A stretch of 64,000 bases of DNA from Linum tenue (lineage: Eukaryota > Streptophyta > Magnoliopsida > Malpighiales > Linaceae): positions 7,651,475-7,715,474 of the forward strand of contig CAMGYJ010000008.1 in the NCBI GenBank assembly GCA_946122785.1. The letters run 5' to 3'. A model generated the notes under the pieces. The model ran no database searches and was not told the DNA's origin. It saw only the letters and a program-made list of their open reading frames with translations. Position 1 is the stretch's first letter, and every line of letters begins with the position of its first letter. Shown here piece after piece: positions 11,270 to 23,800 of this stretch. A program made the position numbers and the translations under genes.

Positions 11270-11760
11270 GCCATTAGGTTGGGTTGAGTATCTCGGGTTA
11301 CGGGATCGTAGTGGGTTGGGTCATATCAGATTGGTTGATTTTGGGTCAAGTACTGACCCAACCAAAATATCAGGGTCTGATTTCAGGTCATTCCGGTTAC
11401 GAGTGTTAAAAAAAACATGGTTCAAAATTCATATGTTTTCCTTGAACACAAATTTTCATATGTGTATGTTAATAGTTTAACTACACATGTCAATTTATAT
11501 ATTTTCCAAATCCTCAAATATTATTGAAAGAAAAAATAAATTACACAAAACGCCAAATAACACATCATGAGACTAATAATATTGCAAACAACACATGATA
11601 CGATCAAATCCATGCAAAAATTTGTAAACATCACACCAATTTATGATTAATTTTGTGAATTTGAGGTGAATAACCCAACCGAAAAGAAGCAGGTATTCAA
11701 TTCAGGTCATTTAGATTATAAAAACGTCAAACCAATTCTGATTTATCAAACGTGTTGGCG
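11270..11760. repeat. GGGTTGGGT-rich degenerate element
   Basis: Clusters of GGGTT/AACCC words lie at both sides (TTGGGTTGAGTATCTCGGGT at the left, AATAACCCAACCGAAAAG at the right) around AT-rich DNA. The build is similar to the element at 2205-2754. Boundaries are not exact. Confidence 0.4.
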
Positions 11761-12915
11761 TAGGATCAGTGGATGGAGCCATAATTTCGAGTCTGTGTGA
11801 TCCTCTATTCATGTGGGCTAGACTGAGCTGTTGCTACTGTGTATTGGGCTGGACTTGGGCCCATCTCGTAAACTATAACTTAAACGCAAAATTGGATCGT
11901 AGCAAAATGAATCAAGTCAACTGGAATTAACCTGCGGGCCCCCATTGCAATTCTATCGTACATCCCTTGGTCAGCGGCCACGAAGGAAGGAATAGTGGCT
12001 GCGGTGCCATGATCATATTCGGGCCTGTAAGCTTAGAATGGCAATTAGGATTCATATCCATAAATCCAATCCTATACAATCCATTTGATCCAAATCCAAT
12101 TGGAAATGACAACTTACAATTTAGAACCCATACTTTTTATATTTTATACTTTGATCTCTAAATTTTTTCTTATACAAAAATATTGGAAATTACGTTTTGG
12201 TACTTAAAATTTTTCATTATGACATTTTAGTACCTGAACTTTTTACATTTTACATATTGGTCCAATATTAAGGGTGTCATTTGGATTCATGGATAATCCA
12301 CTAATCCACTGGATCCAATTCATGAATTCACCAATCTATTTGATCCACCATGAATCCAATACACCAATCCATAAATCCAATTCATTTGCCACCTCTATAT
12401 AACCTCTCATCGGAATAAAACTTATGCATTCTCTCTTACAGACAGGCGACCCTCTCTGAAATTCCCCAAAACACCAATTCTCAATTTCTTACGACGTACG
12501 GTTGGGGAAAACGATCGAAGCTCAAGAGAAATGGACTAACAACCGATCGAGAAGGAAGAGCGGGCTCAACCTCCCATCCCAACCGTGGGATGAGCGACAC
12601 GTCCCTCAGGCTTGACAACTATCTCCTGGACTGCTTTAAAGCACTCACCTTCACCTTCACATTCGGCTTGACAACCATCTTGTCCAACCATGGCGATTGA
12701 TCTTTAGCTCTTTTCAGATAATGATGATTCAACCATCCGCAACATTATGAAGAAAAATCAGGTCTATCACCCCAGAAACCATAATTAGAACATGCACCAC
12801 GACATCAATTTTTACAATAAGCCTATGTTATGAAAGACATTCAACTGATATCTAGCTAAGGACTATGTCGCATCTAGTGTAGCCACATTATGATCTTCAC
12901 TACAACATTACATAT
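11761..12915. other. Intergenic with short ATCCA/TGGAT-rich repeats
   Basis: Two stretches (about 12040-12110 and 12280-12400) are dense in AATCCAAT/CATGAATCCA words and look like remnants of a small element. No gene seen. Confidence 0.4.
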
Positions 12916-13730
12916 CTATGGCTCATCAGTTGCTTCTTCCTGCTTAACTTCAAATTGGCATCGGTACTCGTATTTTTTAGCAGAGTATAGGAAACACACA
13001 AAGTTGATGATCAATATCCCAGCAATGAAGAAGAAGTAGGAGTCTAGCTTGCCTTGGTTTTGATCATCAGGAAGCCAGTACCCGACTATGTGAACCAATG
13101 AAACCAAAATCCCAGCCAAGGAATATCCCATCCCTCGAGCAAGGAAGAGCGGCACCCACCAAGCAACACCTCTCATTCTCTCTGGAAACTCCTGTTGGCT
13201 GAAGATCACCAGTCCAACTAGTGCCATCTTGTCGGCAACTCCAGCCACCGTGATATGAGGAACCAACCACAGGCTTGCCATGGATGAGACCATCCTCCTC
13301 CTCTCTTCAACCAATCCAGCCATGACCAATGATACAACCCCAAGGAACAACCCAGTCCCAACCCTTTGAAGCACCGTGATCCCTCCTTCTCTTCCACTGA
13401 TCCTCTGAGCTATCGGGATGAGGAATTTGGCGTAGATCGGGATCCACATCGCCGCAACAAGCTTGAAGAAGACATCATGGAACGACGCAGGGATTTTGAA
13501 GTTTGTCTCGAACAGTCTGGTGTTGGACTGTAGAGCCTGGACAGCTACGTAGCTTCGGAGCTGGGACACGGCAAGTTGGAAGGGTACGAAGGTTGCCCAT
13601 ACGGGGAGCAACCTCTTGGATGTAACCTTGGCAAGATTTTCACTTCCTCCACTTGTTGGATGCTACAAAGGCTCCATGGCTCTTTGGGTGATCCATAGTG
13701 GTTGAGTTGGTCGTGTGGTGTAAAATACAT
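12916..13730 (-). pseudogene. NPF (NRT1/PTR) transporter, C-terminal fragment
   Basis: NPF proteins are 12-helix proton-coupled transporters of nitrate, peptides or hormones. This fragment covers the last ~5 helices: LLPVWATFVPF, ALQSNTRLF, FKIPASFHDVFFKLVAAMWI, PIYAKFLIPIAQRISGREGG, then membrane segments ending NFVCFLYSAKKYEYRC and an acidic tail. Upstream, PWSLCSIQQVEEVK is in another frame; one base missing near 13637-13646 explains the change. The first ~300 residues are absent, since no matching exons lie between 13731 and the element at 14285. A truncated pseudogene is the best reading. Confidence 0.75.
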
Positions 13731-13899
13731 AAATAAACAAAAATCAAGGTCATCTAGATGAAAAGCACGACATTCCTCTACCTAGAGACCACTAATAATG
13801 TCTCGGATAAGGTAAGAGCTGAAGAGAGCGGTTGACTAGCTAAGTAGCTTATATGATATGTACTTATTCAAAATACATATAAGCCACATTAACAAACCC

Positions 13900-13942
<43 letters not shown>
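13900..13942. repeat. (TTA)n microsatellite
   Basis: About 14 uninterrupted copies of the trinucleotide TTA/ATT. Confidence 0.95.
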
Positions 13943-14284
13943 CAAACATGACAGGATCTTCAAAATATGTTATACATAACAAGAAAATGTTATATAACAT
14001 CTACATAGGTAAAATATATTTGGGTTAAAGATGAAGACAGATTGGACAATATCGTTGTCAAGTTTCTTCAACACCTCAATTCGTGAAAACCATTATTTTA
14101 GTTAGATCAAAGCTAATGAGTTTCTCCTAAATTCAATAAATCAATACTTAGAATTTCGAAAATCCAACATAGTTTCTCATTTCTCAATACTCCTGGAAAT
14201 CCAACTTACTTTTGGACTGGCCCTGAGACAAAATAAAAAAACTACAGTAACCAATAAAATACAACAAGGCAGTCATAAAAAAAA

Positions 14285-15613
14285 GGCAAAATACACTTTC
14301 ATAGCCATAATTATTCACGTTGTGACAATAATAGCCACTTTTTGAAAAATACATAGATATAGCCACTTTTTTCAAACTTGCTTAACAACTATAGCCATTT
14401 CCGTTACAAACTTTAACGCCGTTACTAACGCCGTCAGTAACCTCTGTGTGTCGCTGAGGTGGATGCCACATGGACAATATGTAATTGCCAACTGGACGCC
14501 TTCACACCACCTAGACGCCATGTCATATTAAAAGTACTTTTTAACAAAAAAAAAACAATTAATTTATTAAAAAACAAATAAAAAATTAAGAAAGAAAGAA
14601 AATATTTTAGTTTTATTTTCTATTTCTCGGCAGCGCCGCAGCTCCAAGCATCCCTGAACAAGATGGATCATCGCAAAACCCAGTAATCCCAAACTAACGA
14701 ACCCGAAAGTACTCTACCATTCCTTCGCCCAGACGATGGAGGCTTTGCGATTGGAAGGGATATGGATTCAGAAGTTCGACGGTCGACGGGGACTGGAATT
14801 TGCATTTGAAAGATGAGAAACAGAGTGGACTTGTTCTTCCACCTCACGTAGCCGGTGCAGATGAGTAACCCATTATAGATCTGCCTTCCGGCCGCCACTT
14901 GGAATCGTCGTCGAGCTTCTGTCAGATACAGATTCAAAACCGTCGGCGCCTCCTTCCCGTCCTTCGTTGCTTGGCATCATCGTCGTTCGGCGGCTAGCGC
15001 TACGTCAGATCCAGACAGTAAATTCCCAAAAAAAAAAAACACATGAGCCTCTAACGAGAGATGAAAATTACGATTCAGGGGAGCAAATCCGTCCATGGAG
15101 CTCATCCTCACTCGGTTCCTAGACCACATGGCCAGTGCGGAGGCGGTGGGGAAGCAGTCGTCGGGATGGAAGAGGAGAATTAGGTTATCAGCGGTGATGG
15201 CGGAGAGAGGACGAGGACGGAAGTGGATTTTCCGGCGCGGAGTAATCGTTGGAGCCGGAGGAGCTGAAAGAGTCAGAAGCGGATTATTAACTATTGGGGA
15301 AGACAATAGATTTGGATTGAAACGAGGATTGATGAGAGGAAATCTCGCACTAATGCCTATGCTCATCTTCCGTTCTCTTCTCTTTCATTTCCTTTTTTTT
15401 CCATGTAATTACAGTAAAAACTAAAAAGTCAACATTTTTATCTGGCAATGGGTTTGAAGAAAAGCCGCCACATCACCATAAAACGTTTGTCTAGTCAGCA
15501 TTTGTAAAGGTATCCTTAAAGTTTTGGACGAAATGGCTATATTAGTGTATTTTTCAAAAAATGGCTATTATTGTACAACGCAAATAATTATGGCTATAAA
15601 AGTGTATTTTGCC
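14285..15613. mobile_element. Pack-MULE-like element with long terminal inverted repeats
   Basis: It begins GGCAAAATACACTTTCATAG and ends with the reverse complement of GGCAAAATACACTTTTATAG. The inverted similarity runs on for ~100 bp (both ends carry TAGCCATAATTATT and AATAATAGCCA). The 9-bp sequence TAAAAAAAA flanks both sides (14276-14284 and 15614-15622), the size expected for MULEs. The interior (about 14630-15370) is GC-richer than the ends and holds frames such as 14977-15366 on the minus strand (LITADNLILL-like, FHPDDCFPTASALAM), which look like captured host exons that I do not recognise. Next to both flanks is AAAATACAACAAGGCA (14257 and 15626), so the site also has a short direct repeat. 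Confidence 0.7.
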
Positions 15614-15622
15614 TAAAAAAAA

Positions 15623-16216
15623 TAAAAAATACAACAAGGCAAGACAAAAACCAAACAAACAGAAAGCCCCCTTCCTTTTTGGCTCTGCCCTTTTTTCCTT
15701 TCTACTTTCGATATTTTAGCTTTATGAATGAAAAGTTCGCCTTTTGCTTTCCCCTCCATTACGTTAGTTCCAATATCCCAATTGCATATCCACAGGTACA
15801 AATTTGCATATTCCAGAATCCCTTTCCCGCACCCGCGCGCCGCACAAATTGAAATAAACAAACAAGGCCTTACGTTTATTTTTTTTAAATATCTTATCGT
15901 ACGTTTATATATAATAAAAAATAAAATTTATGAGCACGAATGAATGATTATCCCGCTTTTCCCAAAATTAGTTATTTACAAATGTGTGTCGTTTTACACC
16001 CATCTCTCTCGTGACTCGGCCTTTTCTCTTTGCTCTCTCTCCGTCGGTTTCCAGCTTCTGCCCCTAACTCATTTCCTCGCGCCTCCCTCTCTGCGTATAT
16101 TCGGAATCGGTAAGGGATTGCGGTTTACGAAACTGGGACTCTGAGTGTGGCAGTTCTTCAGCCGGAAAGGTTGAGGGCCGGATGGTGGCCAAAGGCGGCG
16201 GAATGAGCGGGCGGCG
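15623..16216. other. 5' flank of the PPIP5K gene
   Basis: It becomes pyrimidine-rich (CTCTCTCC) between 15990 and 16090, typical of a plant 5' UTR or core promoter. No separate gene seen. The upstream Pack-MULE ends only ~600 bp before the start codon. Confidence 0.4.
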
Positions 16217-19200
16217 ATGGAAGGAGGTGGCGGTGCTGGTGCCGACGGTGGTGGAGGAGGAGGAATGGAGATGAAGAAGATAAAGATTGGAGTCTGCGTG
16301 ATGGAAAAGAAGGTGAAATGCGGATTCGAGGTTCTGTTTCCCTTTTCGTGCACTTATGAAATCTTTTCGTTTTCCCCTCTCCCAAGTATTTGATACAGAG
16401 GACGTAAAAACTGTGAAGCTCCAGTTTCAATCGTGTTCTCGGAACAGGGAAAACCAAGCGTCATTGATCGTTTTGCTAGCTTGTTTGTTTGGTTAGGGGC
16501 TGCAATTGAGGTAGTGGATTGCAGGTTTTCTTCTGACTCCTTCCTCCTTTTTCCATAGGTGTCTTCTGCTCCAATGAAACAGATTCTGGACAGGTTACAA
16601 GCGTTTGGCGAATTTGAGGTATGGATGATGTTCATTTCGTTTCGGTTTTTGCTTTTCCAATGGTGCTCTAGCCGTGCATTTGGCTTCTTTGTTGATTGTT
16701 ATGAACTGAGCCAGAGAGTTAATTTGCAGTTTGTGTGTTGTTGATCGTTTACTGAATCAATTACTTTGTTCCTTACCCATGGGGATTCTTCTTTCCCTGT
16801 TTTGAGCTTTGTAGGTTATACATTTTGGAGATAAGGCTATTCTTGAAGATCCAATCGAGAGGTACCTTTCTGTTTCCAGATACGTTCTTGGCTTCCATAA
16901 TTGTTAATTTGCTTAAGGGTGCTGTTCGACCAAGTATTGGATTCCTTTTGTGATCAGCATTGAATTGTCATTGACGCCACGTTACAGAGATGAGTGATCA
17001 GTGGTTTACTCTCTTTTGGAAGAAATACACAATCCAATCAGTTGTCACAGTCCATATTCATAAATGGCAGGTGGAATGTCAAGACATTGTAACCGGTTCT
17101 TAATTGATTAGAAGCACCTAACTGCCATTTTGTGACCATGTAATTTTCCTTCCCATGCTAGCCTTCTTCACTCCTGTCTGGTTATCTCTGCTAATCTCCT
17201 CTTTGAAAGAGATGTGTGTCAGTAACATAGGTGTTTTGTCAGGGACATTTGTTTGCTGGAAGGATGTCATTAGTATGCTTTTTCTGATTACCTTTCTGCG
17301 AGTGCAACCTGTGGCCTGGTAAAAATACGTGGTAGATTACCGTATGTAATGAGGGTGACCTTCAAGTGTGAACAATTCGGGGCCTCGTAACGTGATCACT
17401 AATATATGTTGATCTATTTCAATATTTCAGGTGGCCTGTATGTGACTGTTTAATTGCCTTCTACTCCAGTGGTTATCCCCTTGAAAAGGCAGAGGCATAT
17501 GCTGCCTTAAGAAAGTAAGCTCATTATCCACTATCACCAACAATCAGCATATCTTTAAAAGTGTGAATTTGATTCCATACTTCAGCAATAAGCTGGCAGG
17601 TTATGTGAAATTCCATTTCAGTTGTGAATAATGAATTGGCAGTTTCTGGTTTTGGCCCTGCATTGCCAAACTGAGCAGTGCAGTTGGTTCCGAGAATTTT
17701 AGAATGATATCTGATTTTTACTTGGATACAGAAACTGATCTCTAGAAGTTCATGTGTAGCAAGTTTGGTGACTGACACCTAGTACTTGATGGTGTTATGG
17801 ATTTAAGTAACTGTTGTGTCTGATCTTGTTCTGCTGTGAAAAGTAGTATGTGATGATTTCTGAAATGTTATGGATGATCAGGGAAGAACATTTTACTTTT
17901 TTCTGGATAAAGGATAATCTGGAATGAACCTTAGATTGGCCAGTTTTGCTTCTGCTGTACTTTTTTGTGAGTTCCCGCTGTGACTTTTCTACTCCTAAAC
18001 ATGACAAAACATTGCTGGTTCTGTTTCATGTTGTCTTCATTCTATCGATTTTTTCATGGAGAGTACTGACGTGTTTGACTGATCTTTATTACCAACTTGA
18101 TCGCCCGTTACTTGTTCTCTCCGGGGAACTTGTTTTATCTGGTGAGTTTCTTGTTGGCAAGCACATGCTATGTCCAGTTGGTATTTAGAGTAGTGAACTG
18201 CCAATATGTAGTGCTGCCTAGCAACGTTACTTGTTTTTTACTTTGCTTATGTGGATAGATTCAAATTTTCGGTAATGGGAGTTCCCTATGTCGAACATTT
18301 AGCTACACTAGGCACTGATGTTAACTATATATCCTCAGCATCCTTTGACAACTTACCTACTTGATTGAAGTGCTGCCTGAGAATCTAAAACATCTAAATC
18401 ATTGGTTTAATTTGAGCCCTAAACTTTTGGTGTTGCTCATTCACTGGCCTTATTTGTGATGATTAGGCTTTACACAGGAGTGGTTTCTGTACTTGCATTG
18501 CATTAATAATTCTCGACCTTGTGGTCTTGATTCAGGCCTTTCGTAATAAATGAATTGGAGCCGCAACACTTACTTCATGACCGAAGGAAAGTATATGAGG
18601 TAATTTCTCACCATAACGTAGATTGATATCGATTTTCTGAGTTTCTTGGCAACATTAGAAATCAATGATCTCAAAGTACTGATCTTGGCCTGTTCATAGA
18701 ATTCTTTGACTTCTCAGGGCTTGTATCTTGTTTTAGGTACATCGGTATTCTGCTTTTTGGATGACATATATTCATTGACATACATCTTTCTTTCTTTCTT
18801 TTGTCATGTTTTTGGGTGACGGGTGCATCTCGATTTGTAATTGAAGCGTCTGGAAAGGTTTGGAATCCCTGTTCCCAGATATGCCTTTGTGAATAGAGGA
18901 TTTCCATACCAAGAGCTTGAATACTTTGTTGAGGAAGAAGATTTTGTTGAGGTTCATGGTCAACGCTTCTGGAAGCCTTTTGTAGAAAAGCCAGTTCATG
19001 GTAGGCCTGTTTCGTTATGCAATCAATAAGTTATATAATGCTGTTACAACTTTCATAAATAATATGAAATTCTTCTTACGTTGGATCAAAAGACTAATTT
19101 TAGGATTGTGTATCCTGCTAATATTTAGTGATGATGCAATTGAACGATCATAAAAATAAGCATGCCTGCTTGAAAGTATTTATTATTTTACCTTTGTTTT

Positions 19201-20476
19201 AGAATATAATTCTGTATTCTGTTAGTTTGGCTAGAAAAATCTATGGACATCCTGCATTCCCTGCGAACTCAGCTTTCTTGTATATCAGCTGCATGTATAC
19301 TTGGTGCTTCCGATTTCACATGTGATAACTTGAATTCATTCATCCAGGGGATGACCATAGTATCATGATATATTATCCCAGTTCTGCTGGTGGAGGCATG
19401 AAGGAACTTTTCAGGAAGGTATGCTTGTTTTTCTGCAACTCTTGTTGTATTACTTGAATAAATGCTGAAACCTGGATGTGGCATATCGCAACCTGTGACT
19501 TTGATGTGGTAGCTCAAAATAGTTGAAATTTATTGATGTTCTTAGCCAGGGTGACTCCCTATATAACCGTAGCAATAAAAAGTAAAGTAGGACAGAAAGA
19601 CAGTTTGTATGTGCTCTTCTTTCCTAAATTCCCTTCACACTAATAGATAAATAAGTTGCATTGTTCAAAGACAATGCTTTAGGTCTTCAAAGTTTGCAAA
19701 TGCTGGTTATTGGTTTGCGATTTAGTTTCCCCAGCGTAAGCAGGGGCTCATAAACTATTGCATCATTTGATTCGCACATAAAGCACTCAAGTAACGTTAT
19801 CTGGTTTACTTTCAGGTCGGAAACCGCTCCAGTGAGTTCCACCCAGACGTAAGAAGAGTAAGGCGTGAAGGATCATACATATACGAAGAGTTTATGCCAA
19901 CTGGTGGAACAGATGTCAAGGTTGTTTCCCATTTCCTTCTCCTGCAGTGTAGTGCTTATTGTATCGGTTTGAGTTTGGTATAGTTCGTCCTTCACCCCCA
20001 TGTTCATCAAAACAAAGTGCAGATGATATATGATGCCTTTTTCTCTCTCTCTTAACTTCATTAACTCTAATACTTCGGGCAAGTTTTTATTGTTCCAGAA
20101 GGCCGTATTTGTTTCCAGTTCAATGTTAATTGCTTAAGGTCTAGATCCAGGGACGATCCTAATCATTCATTTATTTTGGTTAGTTCCATTAAACATTATT
20201 TATGCATTGTTTTGCACAGTCATGGTTTATTTGCGGAGTTAGTCCTGTGTCTGCGTCTAGGTGTTCATGTTCTGTTACCAAACTGCTTTCCTTTGAAGTC
20301 AATACAAAAAATTGAGTTCTTATTGCTTGTTTCGGTGTTTCCTGCTATACTTCTGTGTGTATGAACTTTTGATAATTTGCCAGGTATATACTGTTGGTCC
20401 TGAGTATGCACATGCTGAAGCGAGGAAGTCTCCAGTAGTTGATGGTGTTGTAATGAGAAATCATGATGGCAAGGAG
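16217..20476 (+). CDS. VIH: PPIP5K / VIH inositol-pyrophosphate kinase, first nine coding exons (interrupted by the gap)
   Basis: These dual-domain kinases make the inositol pyrophosphates InsP7/InsP8 used in phosphate and jasmonate signalling. Exons, read from GT-AG junctions and frame: 16217-16330, 16559-16618, 16816-16861, 17431-17514, 18536-18599, 18847-19000, 19348-19418, 19816-19920, 20394-20476. The start is followed by a Gly-rich stretch, then [95 protein letters not shown] and [20 protein letters not shown], all in the N-terminal ATP-grasp kinase domain. No frame errors in ~780 coding bases. The rest of the kinase and the histidine-phosphatase-like domain (about 750 residues) should follow but is not found: after 20700 comes the gap, then a retrotransposon and an unrelated P450. 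Either the intron is interrupted by the element, or the scaffold is joined wrongly. Confidence 0.93.
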
Positions 20477-20700
20477 GTAACCACTTTGTGATCTATACTT
20501 GTACCCACATGTTTATTTTGGTCTTTCCTTAACTTTTACTTGAAGTTACTTCAACGTGACTCATCCATAGAAAGTCAACATGTTAATCGCATTCTTAACT
20601 CTATCCAGTTCTCTTTATGGATGTGTAGTGACATGGAGTTTTTTTTTTCTCCACAAAAAGACATGGAGTCTTACTACTTTGCTTTTCTGGTTTACCCTTA

Positions 20701-20800
20701 NNNNNNNNNNNNNNNNNNNNNNNNNNNNNNNNNNNNNNNNNNNNNNNNNNNNNNNNNNNNNNNNNNNNNNNNNNNNNNNNNNNNNNNNNNNNNNNNNNNN
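20701..20800. other. Assembly gap (100 N)
   Basis: Exactly 100 N, the usual placeholder for a gap of unknown length. It falls within the 3' LTR of the copia element: only the terminal 21 bases of that LTR are visible to its right, so about 353 bp of LTR at least must be missing. Confidence 0.98.
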
Positions 20801-20821
20801 ATTCGGATTCTTCATTTAACA
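20801..20821 (-). repeat. Remnant of the 3' LTR beside the gap
   Basis: These 21 bases are the reverse complement of the LTR start and follow directly on the polypurine tract. The other ~353 bp are in the gap. Confidence 0.9.
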
Positions 20822-20834
20822 TCCTCCCCTGAAC
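20822..20834 (-). other. Polypurine tract
   Basis: On the minus strand GTTCAGGGGAGGA directly precedes the 3' LTR start; its purine run AGGGGAGGA is the plus-strand primer. Confidence 0.8.
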
Positions 20835-20860
20835 TGAAGCTTCTGCCATAGCTTCAGTTC

Positions 20861-23800
20861 ATTCAATCTCAGATCCATCAATCATCCCAAGTCGACTTCG
20901 CAGCAGCTGAAAGGACTCCAGCTTGAGAGGCTTTGTCATGATGTCTGCCACTTGATCATGGCTGCCACAATGTTCTAACTCCACAACTGCATCTCTCGAA
21001 AGTTCCCTCAGAAAATGGAAACGAACATCAATGTTTTGCTCCTTCCATGCATCACAGGGTTCTTTGAAAGCTTGATTGTTGAGCTATTGTCACACATGAT
21101 TCGTGTAGATCCAGTTACACACTTCTTCCAGCCCATCTGCTCAATTATTCTTCGAAGCCAGACACATTGTGCAGCACAGTTTGCAGCAGCTACAAACTCT
21201 GCTTCTGTGGTTGATAACGTGACAACTGGTTGTTTTTTAGAGGACCATGAGACAGCTGCACCTGCAAGAAAGAAAACATAGCCACTGGTGCTTTTTCGAT
21301 CATCCAAATCTCCTGCATAATCACTGTCTGTATAACCCAGCAGAGAGTCTTCTTCATTCAACTTTTTGTACCAGATCCCTTGAGCCATTGTGCCTTTTAG
21401 GTACCTTAGAACCCGCTTGGCTGCCATCATATGCTGTCTGGTGGGTGAATCCATGAAGCGACTCAGCAGACACACTGAATACATGATGTCAGGCCTGGTG
21501 GCTGTGACATACAACATACTCCCTATGAGCTGTTTGTATTCAGTGGCATCTGTCTTAATTCCATCTCCAGCTCTGGTAAGCTTCGTTCCAGGTGTCATAG
21601 GATTGTGAGTGAAGTTACACTCAGCCAAATGAAACCTCTCCAGTATCTCTTTCACATATTTTTGCTGAGAAATGAAAATACCAGAATCAGTTTGTGTACC
21701 TCAACACCAAGAAAGTACTTCATCTTCCCAAGGTCTGTCATCTCGAATTCAGACTTCATGGATTGCTTGAATTCTTCCAGCATAGCAGAACTGCTGCTGG
21801 TGTACATCAGATCATCAACATAGACTGAAACCAGCAAGATATCAGCTTCAGCCTTCAATGAACAAGGTGTGTTCATATTCACACCTTTGAAAGCCATTCT
21901 TCAGAAAATATGCTTCGAGTCTGCTGTACCAAGCCCTTGGAGCCTGCTTTAAACCATAAAGTGCCTTTTGTAATTTGTAAACTTTGTCTTCCTCCCCAGG
22001 AACTTCGAACCCTTGAGGCTGTTCAATGTATACTTCTTCTGCAAGTTCCCCATGAAGGAATGCACTCTTGACATCCAGCTGGAACACTGTCAAGCCATGG
22101 TAAGCAGCCAAAGCTAGAAATGCTCTTATGGTGTCCCACCTGGCCACAGGAGCAAAAACCTCAGTGTAATCAATCCCATGCTTTTGAGCATATCCTTTTG
22201 CTACCAACCTCGCTTTGAATTTATCCACAGTTCCATCTTCTCTGAGCTTGGTTCTAAACACCCATTTTACTCCAATTGGAATAACTCCAAAAGGTCTGGA
22301 TGTCAGAATCCATGTGTTGTTTTTCTTGATTGCTTCAATCTCCTTCTTCATGGCCTCTCTCCATTTAGCTTCTAGAACAGCTTCCTCGAACCTTTGAGGA
22401 TCATCTGTGACTGCCACCATTGTCAGCCATTCTGTTTCTGCAAAGGTACAATCATAAATATTTAAATGGCTTGGAAACTTCTTTCTTCTTGGACCAAGTT
22501 CAGTACTTGCTGGCAGACCCAAAGCATCAGTGGAAACTTCTTCCTCCTCTTCCTCTTCTTCATTTGCTGTGGTACATTAGTGGAGGCAGCAGTACCAGTG
22601 CTTACTGGTGTGGTAGGTTCTGCTGTCCCTGCTTCTTCCTCTTCTCCTCCTTCCTGCTCTTCTTCTCCTTCCCCTTCTGAGTCATACCACTGATCATCAC
22701 TGCCATCCCAGATCAGCCTGGTTGACTCAGCCTCAGTTGATTCAGTCCACCCTTCCATTTCATTGAAAACCACATCCCTGCTAATAATGACTTTCTTTGT
22801 AGCAGGATTATATAACTTGTATGCTTTGGTTTCTTTGGAAATTCCCAAAAAATTGCACTTAATGCTTTTAGCATCAAGCTTCTTTCTCTGTTGATCATGC
22901 ACATGCACATAGGCTGTGCATCCAAACACCCTTACATGATCAACTGAAGGAGGGTTACCTGTCCAGATTTCTTGAGGAGTTTTGCCATCATTTGCTGATG
23001 TAGGACTTCTGTTGAGCAAATGAGTGGTCCATTCGACAGCTTCAGGCCAGAAAGAGGCAGGTACCTTGGTGTCTTCAAGAGAACATCTGACCATGTTCAT
23101 GATGGATCTGTTCTTCCTCTCAGCAATGCCATTTTGCTGTGGTGTTAAGGCTGCTGTAAGTTGCCTTCTGATCCCAGCTTCCTCACATAAATCTCTGAAC
23201 TCATGCCACATAAATTCCCCTCCTCGATCAGTTCTGAGGCAGGTAATGAGTTTTCCAGTTTCCTTCTCAATTTGGACTTTGAACTTCTTGAACCAGGTGA
23301 GTGCTTCTGATTTGGCAGCTAGAAAGTACACCAGAGTTTCCTGCTGTAGTCATCAGTGAGAGTTAAAATATACCTCTTGCCTCCATTTGAAGCAGGTGTA
23401 ATAGGACCACATAGGTCAGCATGCATAAGTTGGAGTGGTTGAGTTGCTCTCCACGTTGCCTTCTTAGGAAACTTGTGTCTGTGTTGCTTTCCCAGCATGC
23501 AGGTACCACATACCCCCAGATCTCCAGCCAGTTTTGGAAGTCCTTGCACTCTACCCTTGCTGTGCAATTCCATCAGGGATTTGGCATTCAAATGACCATA
23601 TCTCCTATGCCATAGATTTAGAGTTTCTGCTTGAGCAGTCCAGTTTGTAGGCACTGCACATTTTCTTTCTTGTCTTCTTTGTAACCTGCATGCAGCACAA
23701 ACATTCTGTTTGTTTTCATAGCAGTCTGCAGCAACAAGCCTCTTGATTCCTGAAAGATCTTGCACATTCCTTGCTTGAACACAAATGTTAAATTCCTTTC

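Noticed and set aside
16069..16457. Minus-strand Pro/Ser-rich frames
   Set aside because: Shadows of the Gly-rich first exon and 5' UTR of the PPIP5K gene.
20540..20851. Open frames running through the gap
   Set aside because: They consist largely of N and read intron or LTR sequence; not genes.
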